A stretch of 56,443 bases of DNA, taken from contig JAGBJY010000055.1 of assembly GCA_017934185.1 (NCBI GenBank), positions 1 through 56,443 of the forward strand, given 5' to 3'. This DNA comes from Bacteroidales bacterium. Lineage in GTDB: Bacteria > Bacteroidota > Bacteroidia > Bacteroidales > UBA932. The notes below the pieces were generated by a model. That model saw only the letters and a program-made list of their open reading frames with translations. It did not search any database and was not told the DNA's origin. Positions within the stretch are counted from its first letter, which is position 1. Each line of letters opens with the position of its first letter. Shown here in pieces: positions 48,480 through 56,443 of the stretch. The position numbers were made by a program, and so were the translations under genes.

Positions 48480-51449
48480 ATGAAAAGGATTTTAACCGTA
48501 GTCGCAGTGCTCGTAACAGCCTGCGCAACTGTATTCGCCCAGGGCGGATACCAGGTTAAAGGTGTGGTAGTCGACGCCATGGGCCCGGTGATCGGAGCCA
48601 CGGTCATTGAGCAGGGGACGTCCAACGGAACGTCCACCGGCCTTGACGGCGACTACCTCCTCAAAGTTTCCAGTGCCGACGCTATCGTGGAGATCAGCTG
48701 CATTGGTTACGCCAGCCAAACCTTCCCGGCCAAGGCCGTTCCCGCCACCATCACCCTTCTGGAGGACACCGAGTTCCTCGATGACGTGGTGGTGATTGGT
48801 TATGGTACGGTGAAGAAGAGTGACCTTACAGGTTCCGTCTCTACGGTGAAGGCCGACGATATCAATAGAGGCGCCATCAATTCTCCGGAACAGATGCTTA
48901 TGGGTAAGGTGGCCGGTCTGCTTGTGACGCCGCCCTCCGGTTCCCCTGGTGAATCTTCTTCCATCCGTATCCGTGGTGCAGCATCCCTGAACGCTTCCAA
49001 CGACCCTCTGATTGTTATCGATGGCGTTCCCATTACGCCAGATGGCGGTGCAGGCATGGGCAATCCGCTTGCTTCTGTGAACCCGAACGATATCGAGAGT
49101 TATTCCGTCCTGAAGGATGCTTCTGCTACCGCTATTTACGGTTCCCGTGCATCCAACGGTGTTATTATCATCACCACCAAGAAGGGTACTTCTCAGGGTC
49201 TGAAAGTGGCCCTGAACGCCAGCTATTCCGTGAAGCAGAACTATCAGTTCTTCGACACCATGAGCGGAGATGAATTCAAAGACTACGTAACCGCGAATTA
49301 TCCTACGGCTGTTCCTCTTCTTGGCTACAATGGAGTTACATACAACACCGACTGGCAGAAGGAGGTTTACCGTCTTGGTTCCGGCGTAGATGCCAACCTT
49401 TCTATCATGGGCGGTAAAATTATCCCTACCCGTGTGAGCGCCGGTTTCAACATTGATCAGGCCACTGTCAAAGTGGGTGAAAACGACCGTTATAATCTGG
49501 ACGTCAGCCTCTCCCCTAAGTTCTTTGACAATCACCTGTCCGTGAATTTGAACGCAAAGGCTATCTATCAGTTCACTTCCTGGGCCTCCAATCCTATCGG
49601 CAGTGCGCTTGCCTTTGACCCTACCAAGCCCATTTATATGGCCGATGGACGTTATTGGAACTGGTATGGTGCCAGTGGTGACCCCAATACCATGGCCGGC
49701 TCCAACCCGCTGTCCAACATGTATGAATATTTCAACAATGGACATGCTGTCCGTTCTATCGGCAATGTGCAGGTGGACTACAAGATTCATGGTTTCGAAG
49801 ATCTCCGTGTAAATGTGAACTTCGGTTATGATGTGGCCAATACAAGCGGTGCCACCTACAATCAGATTGGTTCCCGCAATGCTTTGGCTTCCAGCCCGGA
49901 CCTTGCAAATAAATACTCCAACTTTGCCTCCAACACCGTTTTGGAAGCATATCTGGATTATTCCCATGATTGGAACTGGTCCAATCTGGACGTAATGGCA
50001 GGTTATTCCACCCAGCACAACTATCGTGACGATGCTTGGGCCAGCTGGCTCAACCGTCTGCCCCGTTTCAGTGAAGCCAGCGTTTATGAGCCTTGGCAGA
50101 ACAATAAACGTGAGTATTACTTGAAATCCTTCTTCGGACGTGTCAATTACAGCATTCTTGGCCGCTATATGCTCACTGCTACGCTTCGTGCCGATGCCTC
50201 TTCCCGTTTCAGCCCGAATAACCGTTGGGGCTTCTTCCCTTCCGCGGCCTTCGCTTGGAATGTGAAGAATGAAGCCTTCCTGAAGGATGTTCAGGCCATT
50301 GACGCTTTAAAACTCCGTGTGGGTTGGGGCCGTACCGGTCAACAGGATATCGGAGCGGACTATTACCCGTATTTGGCACGTTATACCTTCAGCACTTCCC
50401 AGTACATGAAGTACAATATGGGTGATGCCTTCTATCCTACCATGACTCCTCAGGCCTACAATCCTAACCTGAAGTGGGAAACCACAGAAACCATCAATGT
50501 GGGTGTGGATTTCTCCTTCCTCAAGGAGCGTGTGTCCGGTAGCGTTGAGGCTTATTACCGTACCACTTTCGATTTGCTCAACAATGTAAGCGCCCCGCTG
50601 GGTACCAACTTCTCCAACCGTGTGCTCAGCAATGTGGGCAGTATCCTGAACAAGGGTATAGAAGTTAACCTGAATGTAGTTCCCGTCGAGACCCGTGACT
50701 GGCACTGGAGTATTGGAGGCAATGTAACCTTCCAGGATATCAAGATTACCAAACTCCTCCAGGCCGGTGATGAAAAGACATATTCCGTACATGTGGGCGG
50801 AACCATGGGCTCCAATGAGGGTTACAGCTCGGTTTACAAGACCGGTTATGCCCCTTATACCTTCTTCCTGTATCGTCAGGTCTACGAGCAGAACGGCGAA
50901 CCTATTTATAATGCTCTCTATGATGAGAGTGGAAACGGTGTCCTTTCTGAAGATGACCGTTATCTCACAGGCAAGAGCCCGAACCCCTGGATGTATTATG
51001 GTTTGAATACCAATCTCCGCTATAAGAATTGGGATTTCTCCATCAACGGACATGGCTCTGTTGGCAATTATGCGTTGAATAAAGTCCGTAAGGGCTATGC
51101 GACTTCTTCCGGTCTTACCGATGAAGCTTCCAAGGGCTACCTGAGCAATCTGAACAAGACCTTCTTGTATCCCACCTGGATTGGTACCATGAAAACGGAA
51201 CAGGCTTATTCTGACCTCTGGCTGGAAAATGCCTCTTTCTTCAAGATTGATGATATCAATGTCGGTTATACTTTCAAGATTGGAAACGCCTGGATGGATT
51301 CTATCCGTGTGGCCGGTTCCGTACAGAACGTATGCACCTTTACCCGTTATTCCGGTCTTGATCCGGAACTCACTTCACCGGACGGTGTGGATACCAACTT
51401 TATCCCGCGTCCTCGTCTGTACACCGTACGCTTGAACATTAATTTCTAA
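48480..51449 (+). CDS. susC: SusC TonB-linked outer membrane transporter (starch type)
   Basis: A 989-residue protein. Signal peptide to residue 21, CNA domain (YQVKGVVVDAMGPVIGATV), TonB-box-like DVVVIGYGTVKKSDLTGSVS near 105, plug with IRIRGAASLNASNDPLIVIDG and VLKDASATAIYGSRASNG, then the barrel ending TVRLNINF. It imports malto-oligosaccharides by analogy with the neighbouring SusD and SusE/F-like genes. The codon choice leans to CGT, GGT and TAT, unlike most of the window. It starts 30 bases after the transporter gene. Confidence 0.93.
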   Translation: MKRILTVVAVLVTACATVFAQGGYQVKGVVVDAMGPVIGATVIEQGTSNGTSTGLDGDYLLKVSSADAIVEISCIGYASQTFPAKAVPATITLLEDTEFLDDVVVIGYGTVKKSDLTGSVSTVKADDINRGAINSPEQMLMGKVAGLLVTPPSGSPGESSSIRIRGAASLNASNDPLIVIDGVPITPDGGAGMGNPLASVNPNDIESYSVLKDASATAIYGSRASNGVIIITTKKGTSQGLKVALNASYSVKQNYQFFDTMSGDEFKDYVTANYPTAVPLLGYNGVTYNTDWQKEVYRLGSGVDANLSIMGGKIIPTRVSAGFNIDQATVKVGENDRYNLDVSLSPKFFDNHLSVNLNAKAIYQFTSWASNPIGSALAFDPTKPIYMADGRYWNWYGASGDPNTMAGSNPLSNMYEYFNNGHAVRSIGNVQVDYKIHGFEDLRVNVNFGYDVANTSGATYNQIGSRNALASSPDLANKYSNFASNTVLEAYLDYSHDWNWSNLDVMAGYSTQHNYRDDAWASWLNRLPRFSEASVYEPWQNNKREYYLKSFFGRVNYSILGRYMLTATLRADASSRFSPNNRWGFFPSAAFAWNVKNEAFLKDVQAIDALKLRVGWGRTGQQDIGADYYPYLARYTFSTSQYMKYNMGDAFYPTMTPQAYNPNLKWETTETINVGVDFSFLKERVSGSVEAYYRTTFDLLNNVSAPLGTNFSNRVLSNVGSILNKGIEVNLNVVPVETRDWHWSIGGNVTFQDIKITKLLQAGDEKTYSVHVGGTMGSNEGYSSVYKTGYAPYTFFLYRQVYEQNGEPIYNALYDESGNGVLSEDDRYLTGKSPNPWMYYGLNTNLRYKNWDFSINGHGSVGNYALNKVRKGYATSSGLTDEASKGYLSNLNKTFLYPTWIGTMKTEQAYSDLWLENASFFKIDDINVGYTFKIGNAWMDSIRVAGSVQNVCTFTRYSGLDPELTSPDGVDTNFIPRPRLYTVRLNINF

Positions 51450-51460
51450 TTGGGAAGAAA

Positions 51461-53095
51461 ATGAAAAAACTATATATTTCTCTTATTGCCCTTTCGGCTT
51501 TCATGGTTTCTTCCTGCCTCAAGCAGTTGGATACCCTGCCTTTGAACGATTATGACGCCACTTCTGAAGCTGCCTATGATGATGAAGCCAGCTACCTGAA
51601 AGGCCTGTCGTATATCAATGCTTATTATTGCTTTGTGAGTCAGAATGACCCCGGTTCCTCAGATCTTGCTTTCGATGATGCCGGCCAGAGCGAACTCCTT
51701 CGTCAGTGGCTGGTCCTGAATGACCTCCCTACCGGGTCTTTGGATATCGGTTGGAACAACGACTCATATATCCCCGACCTTGCAGCCCATACCTGGTCCA
51801 ATGCCGACAACAACGCCCTCATCGCTGTTTATACGCGTTGTATGAAGGGAATTGCACTTGCCAACGAGTTCCTTCTGCAGACCACTGATGCCAAGCTGGA
51901 ACTGCGCGGACATACCGGATTTGCCGACAAGGTGCATCAATATCGCGCCGAGGCAAAGTTCCATCGTGCCCTTTACTACTATATCCTTCTTGACTGTTTC
52001 GGAAACCCGCCCTTTGCCCTTGAAGAAAACATTGGCGGTGAACTTCCTAAGCAGATTGGCCGTGCCGCTCTTTGCGAATGGATTGAAGGTCAGTTAAAGG
52101 AATTGACGGCCGATGATTCTGACATGCCTGCAAAGGGCGCTGTCCAGTATCCCCGTCCCACGAAGGATGCGGCCTGGGCTCTTCTTGCCCGCCTGTATCT
52201 GAATGCGGAGGTTTATACCGGTACCGCCCGTTGGGCCGATGCCAAGACGGCAGCGCAGAAGGTTATCAGCAATGGTTACAGCCTTCATCCGAATTACCGT
52301 GAACTCTTTATGCAGGATAATGGTGAGACTTGCTCTGCCGATGAATTTATCTTCGCCATTGAATATGATACCAATAATTGCCGCAGCTGGGGTGGAACCA
52401 CAACCCTTTCATCCGGTGCATTTACCGATGGGATGAACAAGGTAGTATCGGATTATCTTGGCGTTTCTGATTTTGATTATGTGTCCGCTGAAGTGTGGAA
52501 CGGTTATCACATCAATCCGGAGTTCGTGGAGGAGAATTTTGAACTTTCCGGCGCAAACTTTGCGGGTGACGGCTCCACACTGGGGTATAATCCTGCTGCC
52601 AGCGACAAGCGTCTGATGCTCTATAATTCCGGTGCAGAGGCGGCCGCTTATGATTCTACGAATCCTGATACGGGCTGGCACTGCTGGAAGTGGGCCAAAA
52701 TCGATTCCAAAGGGACGGTAATTCCCCGTGGAGGAGAAGAGAATCCTGCATGGAAATTCTCCAGTGCCGACTTCGCCATTTTCCGCCTGCCGGAGATGTA
52801 CTACATCTATGCCGAATCTGACGCCCGCCTGAATGGCGGAACCACTACTGATGCCACGGCCATAGGCTATATCCAGGCCCTGCGCAACCGTGCCGGCCTG
52901 AGTGCCCCCGGCTCTTCCATGACAGTGGAATACATCCTTAAAGACAAGGCAGCCGAATATCTTTGGGAAGGCCAGCGTCGTCAGGATGAAATCCGTCTGG
53001 GAATCTTTGATACTGACCAGAACCGTTACGTTTACCCGATTCTTGAAAGCGACCGTTCTGTGAATCCCAATCTTGAACAGAACCCTGGTTATTAA
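51461..53095 (+). CDS. susD: SusD starch-binding lipoprotein
   Basis: A 544-residue lipoprotein (MVSSC, cysteine at residue 19). SusD features: LNDYDATSEAAYDDEASYLKG-like N-terminal region, tetratricopeptide-like helices (FHRALYYYILLDCFGNPPFA), EWIEGQLKELTADD, YPRPTKDAAWALLARLYLNA and a C-terminal EYLWEGQRRQDEIRLGIF. It is much closer in pattern to the true SusD than is the protein at 25-27 kb. It lies 11 bases after susC and binds starch helices at the surface. Confidence 0.92.
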   Translation: MKKLYISLIALSAFMVSSCLKQLDTLPLNDYDATSEAAYDDEASYLKGLSYINAYYCFVSQNDPGSSDLAFDDAGQSELLRQWLVLNDLPTGSLDIGWNNDSYIPDLAAHTWSNADNNALIAVYTRCMKGIALANEFLLQTTDAKLELRGHTGFADKVHQYRAEAKFHRALYYYILLDCFGNPPFALEENIGGELPKQIGRAALCEWIEGQLKELTADDSDMPAKGAVQYPRPTKDAAWALLARLYLNAEVYTGTARWADAKTAAQKVISNGYSLHPNYRELFMQDNGETCSADEFIFAIEYDTNNCRSWGGTTTLSSGAFTDGMNKVVSDYLGVSDFDYVSAEVWNGYHINPEFVEENFELSGANFAGDGSTLGYNPAASDKRLMLYNSGAEAAAYDSTNPDTGWHCWKWAKIDSKGTVIPRGGEENPAWKFSSADFAIFRLPEMYYIYAESDARLNGGTTTDATAIGYIQALRNRAGLSAPGSSMTVEYILKDKAAEYLWEGQRRQDEIRLGIFDTDQNRYVYPILESDRSVNPNLEQNPGY

Positions 53096-53107
53096 TAGAT
53101 GCGCATT

Positions 53108-56100
53108 ATGAAAAAGATATTATCTGTTATTACGGCAGGGCTTCTTCTCTTGTCTGCAGTAAGTTGTTTAAAGGAAGAAGAGAGAATCACCCTCAATCCC
53201 TCCAAGGGCGTGAATCCCGTACTGGTGTCCAGCGATACCGAAGAGGAGATTGTGGTTGAATATACACCTGCACAATTTTATTACGGCAATGACGCTGTAA
53301 ACCGCAAACTTGTTTACCATGGGCTGATTCTGACTTCCCTCAACGGAAAGAAATTGGACGTTAACCTGGGAGCCAAGGATGATACCACTACTAACACACT
53401 CACCCTGAAAGCGAAGACTTTCATGACCCTGATGAGCGCGAGTGCGTATGGTCTGGAAGATGGGCAGCAGTGTACGGCAGAATTCCTTGTACGCGGTTCT
53501 GTAAGTTCCACACTCAACGGCGGTTGCCTTGATTCGGAAGCCACCATCCCTTATTCCTTTGAGTTCTATCTCCCTCAAGGCAGCCCTTATGAAGGGTATG
53601 ACGAGGATAGCCCTTGGGGCGTGACCGGTGCTATCGCTGCTTATGGCATTTCCTGGGATAAGGACCTGAACATGTGGACCGATGGTACTAATCATGTGGC
53701 GGCGCACGTTACCCTGAAAGCGGGGGATGAATTGAAATTCCGCAAGGATCAGGCCTGGGATGTGAATATGGGTGGTGATATGGTTTCTGTGGGAGCAGAA
53801 TTCTCCGTGACCCAGGGAGGTGCCAATATCAAGATTGAAAAAGATGGTGTCTATGACCTCTTCCTGAATCCTACGGATGGAACGGCTACCGTTGCTGAAG
53901 CCTATGACCCGTATCCGGAATACACTGAGGTAAGCGCCTGGTCTGTCATCGGCGGCCTGTCACTCTATGGCAGCAACTGGGACAAAGACTTTGCTATGAT
54001 GACCGACGGCACCACTTCCGTGGCATTTGCCATCCAACTGGATGCGGCCGATGAGTTTAAGTATCGTAAAGATGCCGACTGGGGCGTGAACCTGGGCGGT
54101 GAGTTTGGCGGAATCGGCAATGAGTTCGAGGTAACAGGCGGCGGAGCGAATATCAAGGTGGGCGTAAAAGGTGTCTACGACCTGTTTGTGACCCCCGATC
54201 AGAATATTGCCTGGGTCACCGAGGCTTGCGGCCTGAAGATTAGCTCGATTATTGTTGTCCCTGAGCCTGAAGAGCCCAAACCGGAAGCTTGGTCTATTAT
54301 CGGAACCGTTGGCGGAAGCAATTGGGATAAGGATATCGAACTTGAGAATACCACCGGCGACATTTGGGTTGTGCGCAGTATTGCCATGACCGAAGGTGAT
54401 GAGTTCCTGGTACGTGCCGATCACGATTGGGCAACTAAGGCCGGCGGTCCGGAAGCCAATGCTACCAGCACGCTTGATGCAGGTAATCCTTACGATGTCT
54501 ATTCTCCTGAATTGGGTGTGGCTTTTGAATATGGCGATAATAACATCCGTATTCCTAAGACCGGTCATTTTGACATCACGCTCAACTATGCCGATAAGAC
54601 CCTGCTTATTGCAGAGCACGTGGCTGCATATGCCCTCATCGGCAAGATTAACGGTGATGACTGGAAGACTGACGTTCTCATGACCGAAGGTGAAGGCGGT
54701 GTCTGGACCAGCCCAGTGGTTAGCGTCGACGGCGGCTTTAAGATTCGCTACGACTATTCTTGGGCTGATGAAAACTGCTACGGTGTAAGCGAGGGCTTCA
54801 CCCCCACTATTGGAGCGGCCTTTACGGCAGAACAGCCCGGTAAGGATATCATCATTGCTGCCGGCAAGTATAAAGTCCAGTTTACTCCTGCCACCAAGGA
54901 AGTGCTCATTACGGAAGTGAAATTCCCCGAGCAGTTGTACATGATCGGAGAGGAGTTTGGTAACTGGACCTGGTCTTCAGACGGTGTCGTCAAACTCACT
55001 CGTGTAATTCATGCCCTTCCGGATTCCGATGCTGAGGGTCAGTTCTATGCCATCCGTTATTTCACGGCCGGCAAGACGTTCAAGTTCAACAGCGCCCTGG
55101 GTTGGAACGGAGACGATTTCAATGCACTTGCCAACAATGATGGCTTTACCATTGACGGTGGTAACTGTAAGGTGGAAGAGTCTGGCGTGTACCTGGTTCA
55201 TGTCGACTTCAAAGCTGAAAAACTGCATATGGAGAGAGCCAAAGTGTATGGTATCGGAGATGTGTTTGGCGGTTGGACCGAGGGTGTAGAGAGCAATCTG
55301 TTCACTGAAGAAAACGGCAAGCTGAAGATTGCGGCCAAGGCCGGTGGTATTCCCCGCATGTATGTGTCTTCTACAATTGCTACTTCCCCTTGGTGGTCCC
55401 GTGAGTTTGTGGTCAAGGAAGGGAAGATTCTTTACCGTGAGGGTGATGAAATCCACAGCGATTGCGAAAAAGTGCAGGCCGCTCAGACCATCGTTCTTGA
55501 CTTCAATACCGGAACCGGTAGCTTTGAAGGCGAGGGGGAAGCGCCTAAGTATAAGGAAGAAATTGCTGTCCCCGGCAGTTACTCCGGCCATCAGTGGGGT
55601 AATGATGGAGACAAGAATCCGCATCTGATGGGAGCTAATGGCGTTTATCAGGGGCTGCTTACCATGTATGGCACCGGTATAAACTTTAAGTTTGTACATG
55701 ACGGTAGCTGGATAGGTGGTACTACCGAAGACCAAAAAGCTTATACCCTTAGCGGAGATGCCAATATGTCCATTGCCGAAGGCGCTTATTTCTGGAAAGT
55801 AGACCTGCCTAATGAGAAGGCTGAAGCGCTCAAGGTTACTAAGGTAACGGTTTTGGGCAGTTTCTCCAATTGGGATGCCAATGAGGTGGAAATGACTTAT
55901 GATGCCACAAACTACACTTACAGCGCATCTGTCACCCTTGAGGCTAATGCTCAGGTGAAAGTCCGTTTCAACAGCAGTTGGGATTACAATCTGGGCGGCG
56001 ACAAAGATAAACTCACCTTCAACGGTGATAATATCACTGTGGCCGATGCAGGCACCTATACTGTCACGTTGGATGTGAACGGGGAATACCCCAAGCTCAC

Positions 56101-56113
56101 ATTTGCCAAATAA
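53108..56113 (+). CDS. SusE/SusF-like starch-binding lipoprotein with eight tandem modules
   Basis: A 1001-residue lipoprotein (LLLLSAVSC, cysteine near residue 20). Residues about 30-160 are a SusE-type N-terminal domain (ITLNP.KG, YTPAQFYYGNDA). Then come about eight modules of 90-100 residues starting near 167, 265, 378, 492, 598, 703, 808 and 910; the first two share ..YG..WDKD...TDGT.....FRKD..W.VN.GG. This is the SusE/SusF starch-binding fold; the classical proteins have two or three such modules and 390-490 residues. ATG 53108 (MKKILSV) is preferred; 53099 would add three residues. Last gene of the locus. Confidence 0.86.
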   Translation: MKKILSVITAGLLLLSAVSCLKEEERITLNPSKGVNPVLVSSDTEEEIVVEYTPAQFYYGNDAVNRKLVYHGLILTSLNGKKLDVNLGAKDDTTTNTLTLKAKTFMTLMSASAYGLEDGQQCTAEFLVRGSVSSTLNGGCLDSEATIPYSFEFYLPQGSPYEGYDEDSPWGVTGAIAAYGISWDKDLNMWTDGTNHVAAHVTLKAGDELKFRKDQAWDVNMGGDMVSVGAEFSVTQGGANIKIEKDGVYDLFLNPTDGTATVAEAYDPYPEYTEVSAWSVIGGLSLYGSNWDKDFAMMTDGTTSVAFAIQLDAADEFKYRKDADWGVNLGGEFGGIGNEFEVTGGGANIKVGVKGVYDLFVTPDQNIAWVTEACGLKISSIIVVPEPEEPKPEAWSIIGTVGGSNWDKDIELENTTGDIWVVRSIAMTEGDEFLVRADHDWATKAGGPEANATSTLDAGNPYDVYSPELGVAFEYGDNNIRIPKTGHFDITLNYADKTLLIAEHVAAYALIGKINGDDWKTDVLMTEGEGGVWTSPVVSVDGGFKIRYDYSWADENCYGVSEGFTPTIGAAFTAEQPGKDIIIAAGKYKVQFTPATKEVLITEVKFPEQLYMIGEEFGNWTWSSDGVVKLTRVIHALPDSDAEGQFYAIRYFTAGKTFKFNSALGWNGDDFNALANNDGFTIDGGNCKVEESGVYLVHVDFKAEKLHMERAKVYGIGDVFGGWTEGVESNLFTEENGKLKIAAKAGGIPRMYVSSTIATSPWWSREFVVKEGKILYREGDEIHSDCEKVQAAQTIVLDFNTGTGSFEGEGEAPKYKEEIAVPGSYSGHQWGNDGDKNPHLMGANGVYQGLLTMYGTGINFKFVHDGSWIGGTTEDQKAYTLSGDANMSIAEGAYFWKVDLPNEKAEALKVTKVTVLGSFSNWDANEVEMTYDATNYTYSASVTLEANAQVKVRFNSSWDYNLGGDKDKLTFNGDNITVADAGTYTVTLDVNGEYPKLTFAK

Positions 56114-56121
56114 TTTTTCAG

Positions 56122-56160
56122 GCGGGCGCCCCTGACCGGACGCCCGCTTGCCAGTTTTTA
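56122..56160 (+). terminator. Terminator of the susCDE-like operon
   Basis: GCGGGCG (56122-56128) pairs with CGCCCGC (56141-56147), loop of 12, with a T-rich tract (56155-56159) a few bases after the stem. It follows the stop at 56113 by 8 bases. Confidence 0.62.
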
Positions 56161-56178
56161 GCTCTTTGACGCTTTTGT

Positions 56179-56246
56179 AAAAAAAAGAATGAACAAGCCC
56201 TCGCCGAAGGAAACAGTCCTACACAGAATCTTGTTCATTCATTATG
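56179..56246 (-). ncRNA. Candidate small RNA of about 68 nucleotides
   Basis: On the minus strand a good promoter (56283-56253) is followed by GAATGAACAAG (56240 down to 56230 region), a 32-base middle part, and the perfect 11-base complement CTTGTTCATTC (56197 to 56187) ending in eight T (56186-56179). The ends would pair, closing a rod-like RNA whose middle contains CCTTCGGCGAGG, able to form a small inner hairpin. No open frame of useful length is present. I do not recognise the family. Confidence 0.6.
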
Positions 56247-56252
56247 ACTTTG

Positions 56253-56283
56253 CAAAGATAAAGCGATTAAACCATTTTTGCAA
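56253..56283 (-). promoter_or_regulatory. Promoter of the candidate small RNA
   Basis: On the minus strand TTG (56283 to 56281), 20 bases, TATCTTTG (56260 to 56253); the start would be about 56246. Confidence 0.65.
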
Positions 56284-56312
56284 TTAATTGTTGTTATGAA
56301 AATACTAGTGAT

Positions 56313-56327
56313 GCGTTAATTTAACGC
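56313..56327. promoter_or_regulatory. Perfect 15-base palindrome, possible operator
   Basis: GCGTTAATTTAACGC, seven-base arms around one T, about 30 bases upstream of the small RNA promoter in an AT-rich stretch. The rest of 56284-56443 shows no gene. Confidence 0.35.
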
Positions 56328-56443
56328 GTTGATTTTATAACTTATTAATATTTAATGTTTTACTAACGTTTTTGCTTGTTCACGATTTGAATTGCTTTCC
56401 GATGCGATAAATCGATTCGACGTCGTTGCAAGTAATTAACTAC

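Noticed and set aside
56187-56240. SRP RNA on the plus strand
   Set aside because: The plus strand reads CCGAAGGAAACAGTCC, slightly like the GGAAGGAAGCAGCC of SRP domain IV, but the tetraloop does not fit and the promoter and T-run are on the other strand.

Overview
The window looks like a chromosomal segment of a GC-rich gut Bacteroidales bacterium (phylum Bacteroidota). Evidence: paired SusC/SusD outer-membrane transport genes, BACON-type and SusE/SusF-type surface lipoproteins, an S16 ribosomal protein with a long charged tail, anaerobic GlpABC, menaquinone synthesis by MenA, and promoters of the Bacteroidota type (TTTG or TTG, 19-21 bases, TAnnTTTG). The exact genus cannot be read from the sequence; an uncultured Cryptobacteroides or Alistipes-like lineage is only a guess.

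Layout. 1-3.3 kb: end of an unknown gene, a cluster of hairpin terminators, a DUF975 membrane protein, lemA and a DUF2207 protein. 3.3-7.6 kb: an operon of a GH13 neopullulanase-like enzyme and a GH31 alpha-glucosidase-like enzyme. 7.6-13.8 kb: tRNA-Leu, a lipoprotein plus beta-barrel pair, rpsP-rimM, xylB-xylA, a LolD-like ATPase and tRNA-Pro. 13.8-16.3 kb: a CpxP/Spy-like protein, a small membrane protein, and an AT-richer AAA ATPase that looks imported. 16.3-21.7 kb: glpA-glpB-glpC-glpT for anaerobic glycerol-3-phosphate use. 22-32.2 kb: a metallophosphoesterase-SusC-SusD-surface lipoprotein operon. 32.2-35.6 kb: a divergent pair, an SGNH esterase and a metallophosphoesterase fused to a glycerophosphodiester phosphodiesterase (GDPD). 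35.6-40.2 kb: a tight operon of a beta-barrel protein, a lipoprotein alpha/beta hydrolase, glpK and glpF. 40.2-46.9 kb: an ECF sigma factor, menA, lepA, a TlpA-like thioredoxin, a low-molecular-weight phosphatase and a LytS/LytTR two-component pair. 47.1-56.1 kb: a frameshifted maltose-type MFS transporter, then SusC, SusD and a very long SusE/F-like lipoprotein (starch or maltodextrin locus). The last 300 bases hold a terminator and a probable small RNA on the minus strand.

How the genes fit together. Two nutrient systems stand out. The first is starch: surface capture at 48-56 kb, with the probable amylolytic enzymes 40 kb away. The second, running from about 16 to 40 kb, has every step needed to turn a glycerol-phosphate polymer, glycerophosphodiester or glycerolipid into central metabolism: surface capture (SusC/D and a repeat-module lipoprotein), ester hydrolysis (SGNH, alpha/beta hydrolase), phosphodiester cleavage (GDPD), dephosphorylation (two metallophosphoesterases), glycerol entry and phosphorylation (GlpF, GlpK), glycerol-3-phosphate entry (GlpT) and oxidation (GlpABC). 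I regard this as the best candidate for an undescribed system; the substrate is inferred from gene content only.

Non-coding signals. Three intergenic regions carry arrays of 30-base imperfect palindromes set 41 bases apart. A short word, GGCCGAT/ATCGGCC, is strongly over-represented in genes and between them. Four divergent gene pairs have back-to-back promoters whose TAnnTTTG boxes are 11-13 bases apart.
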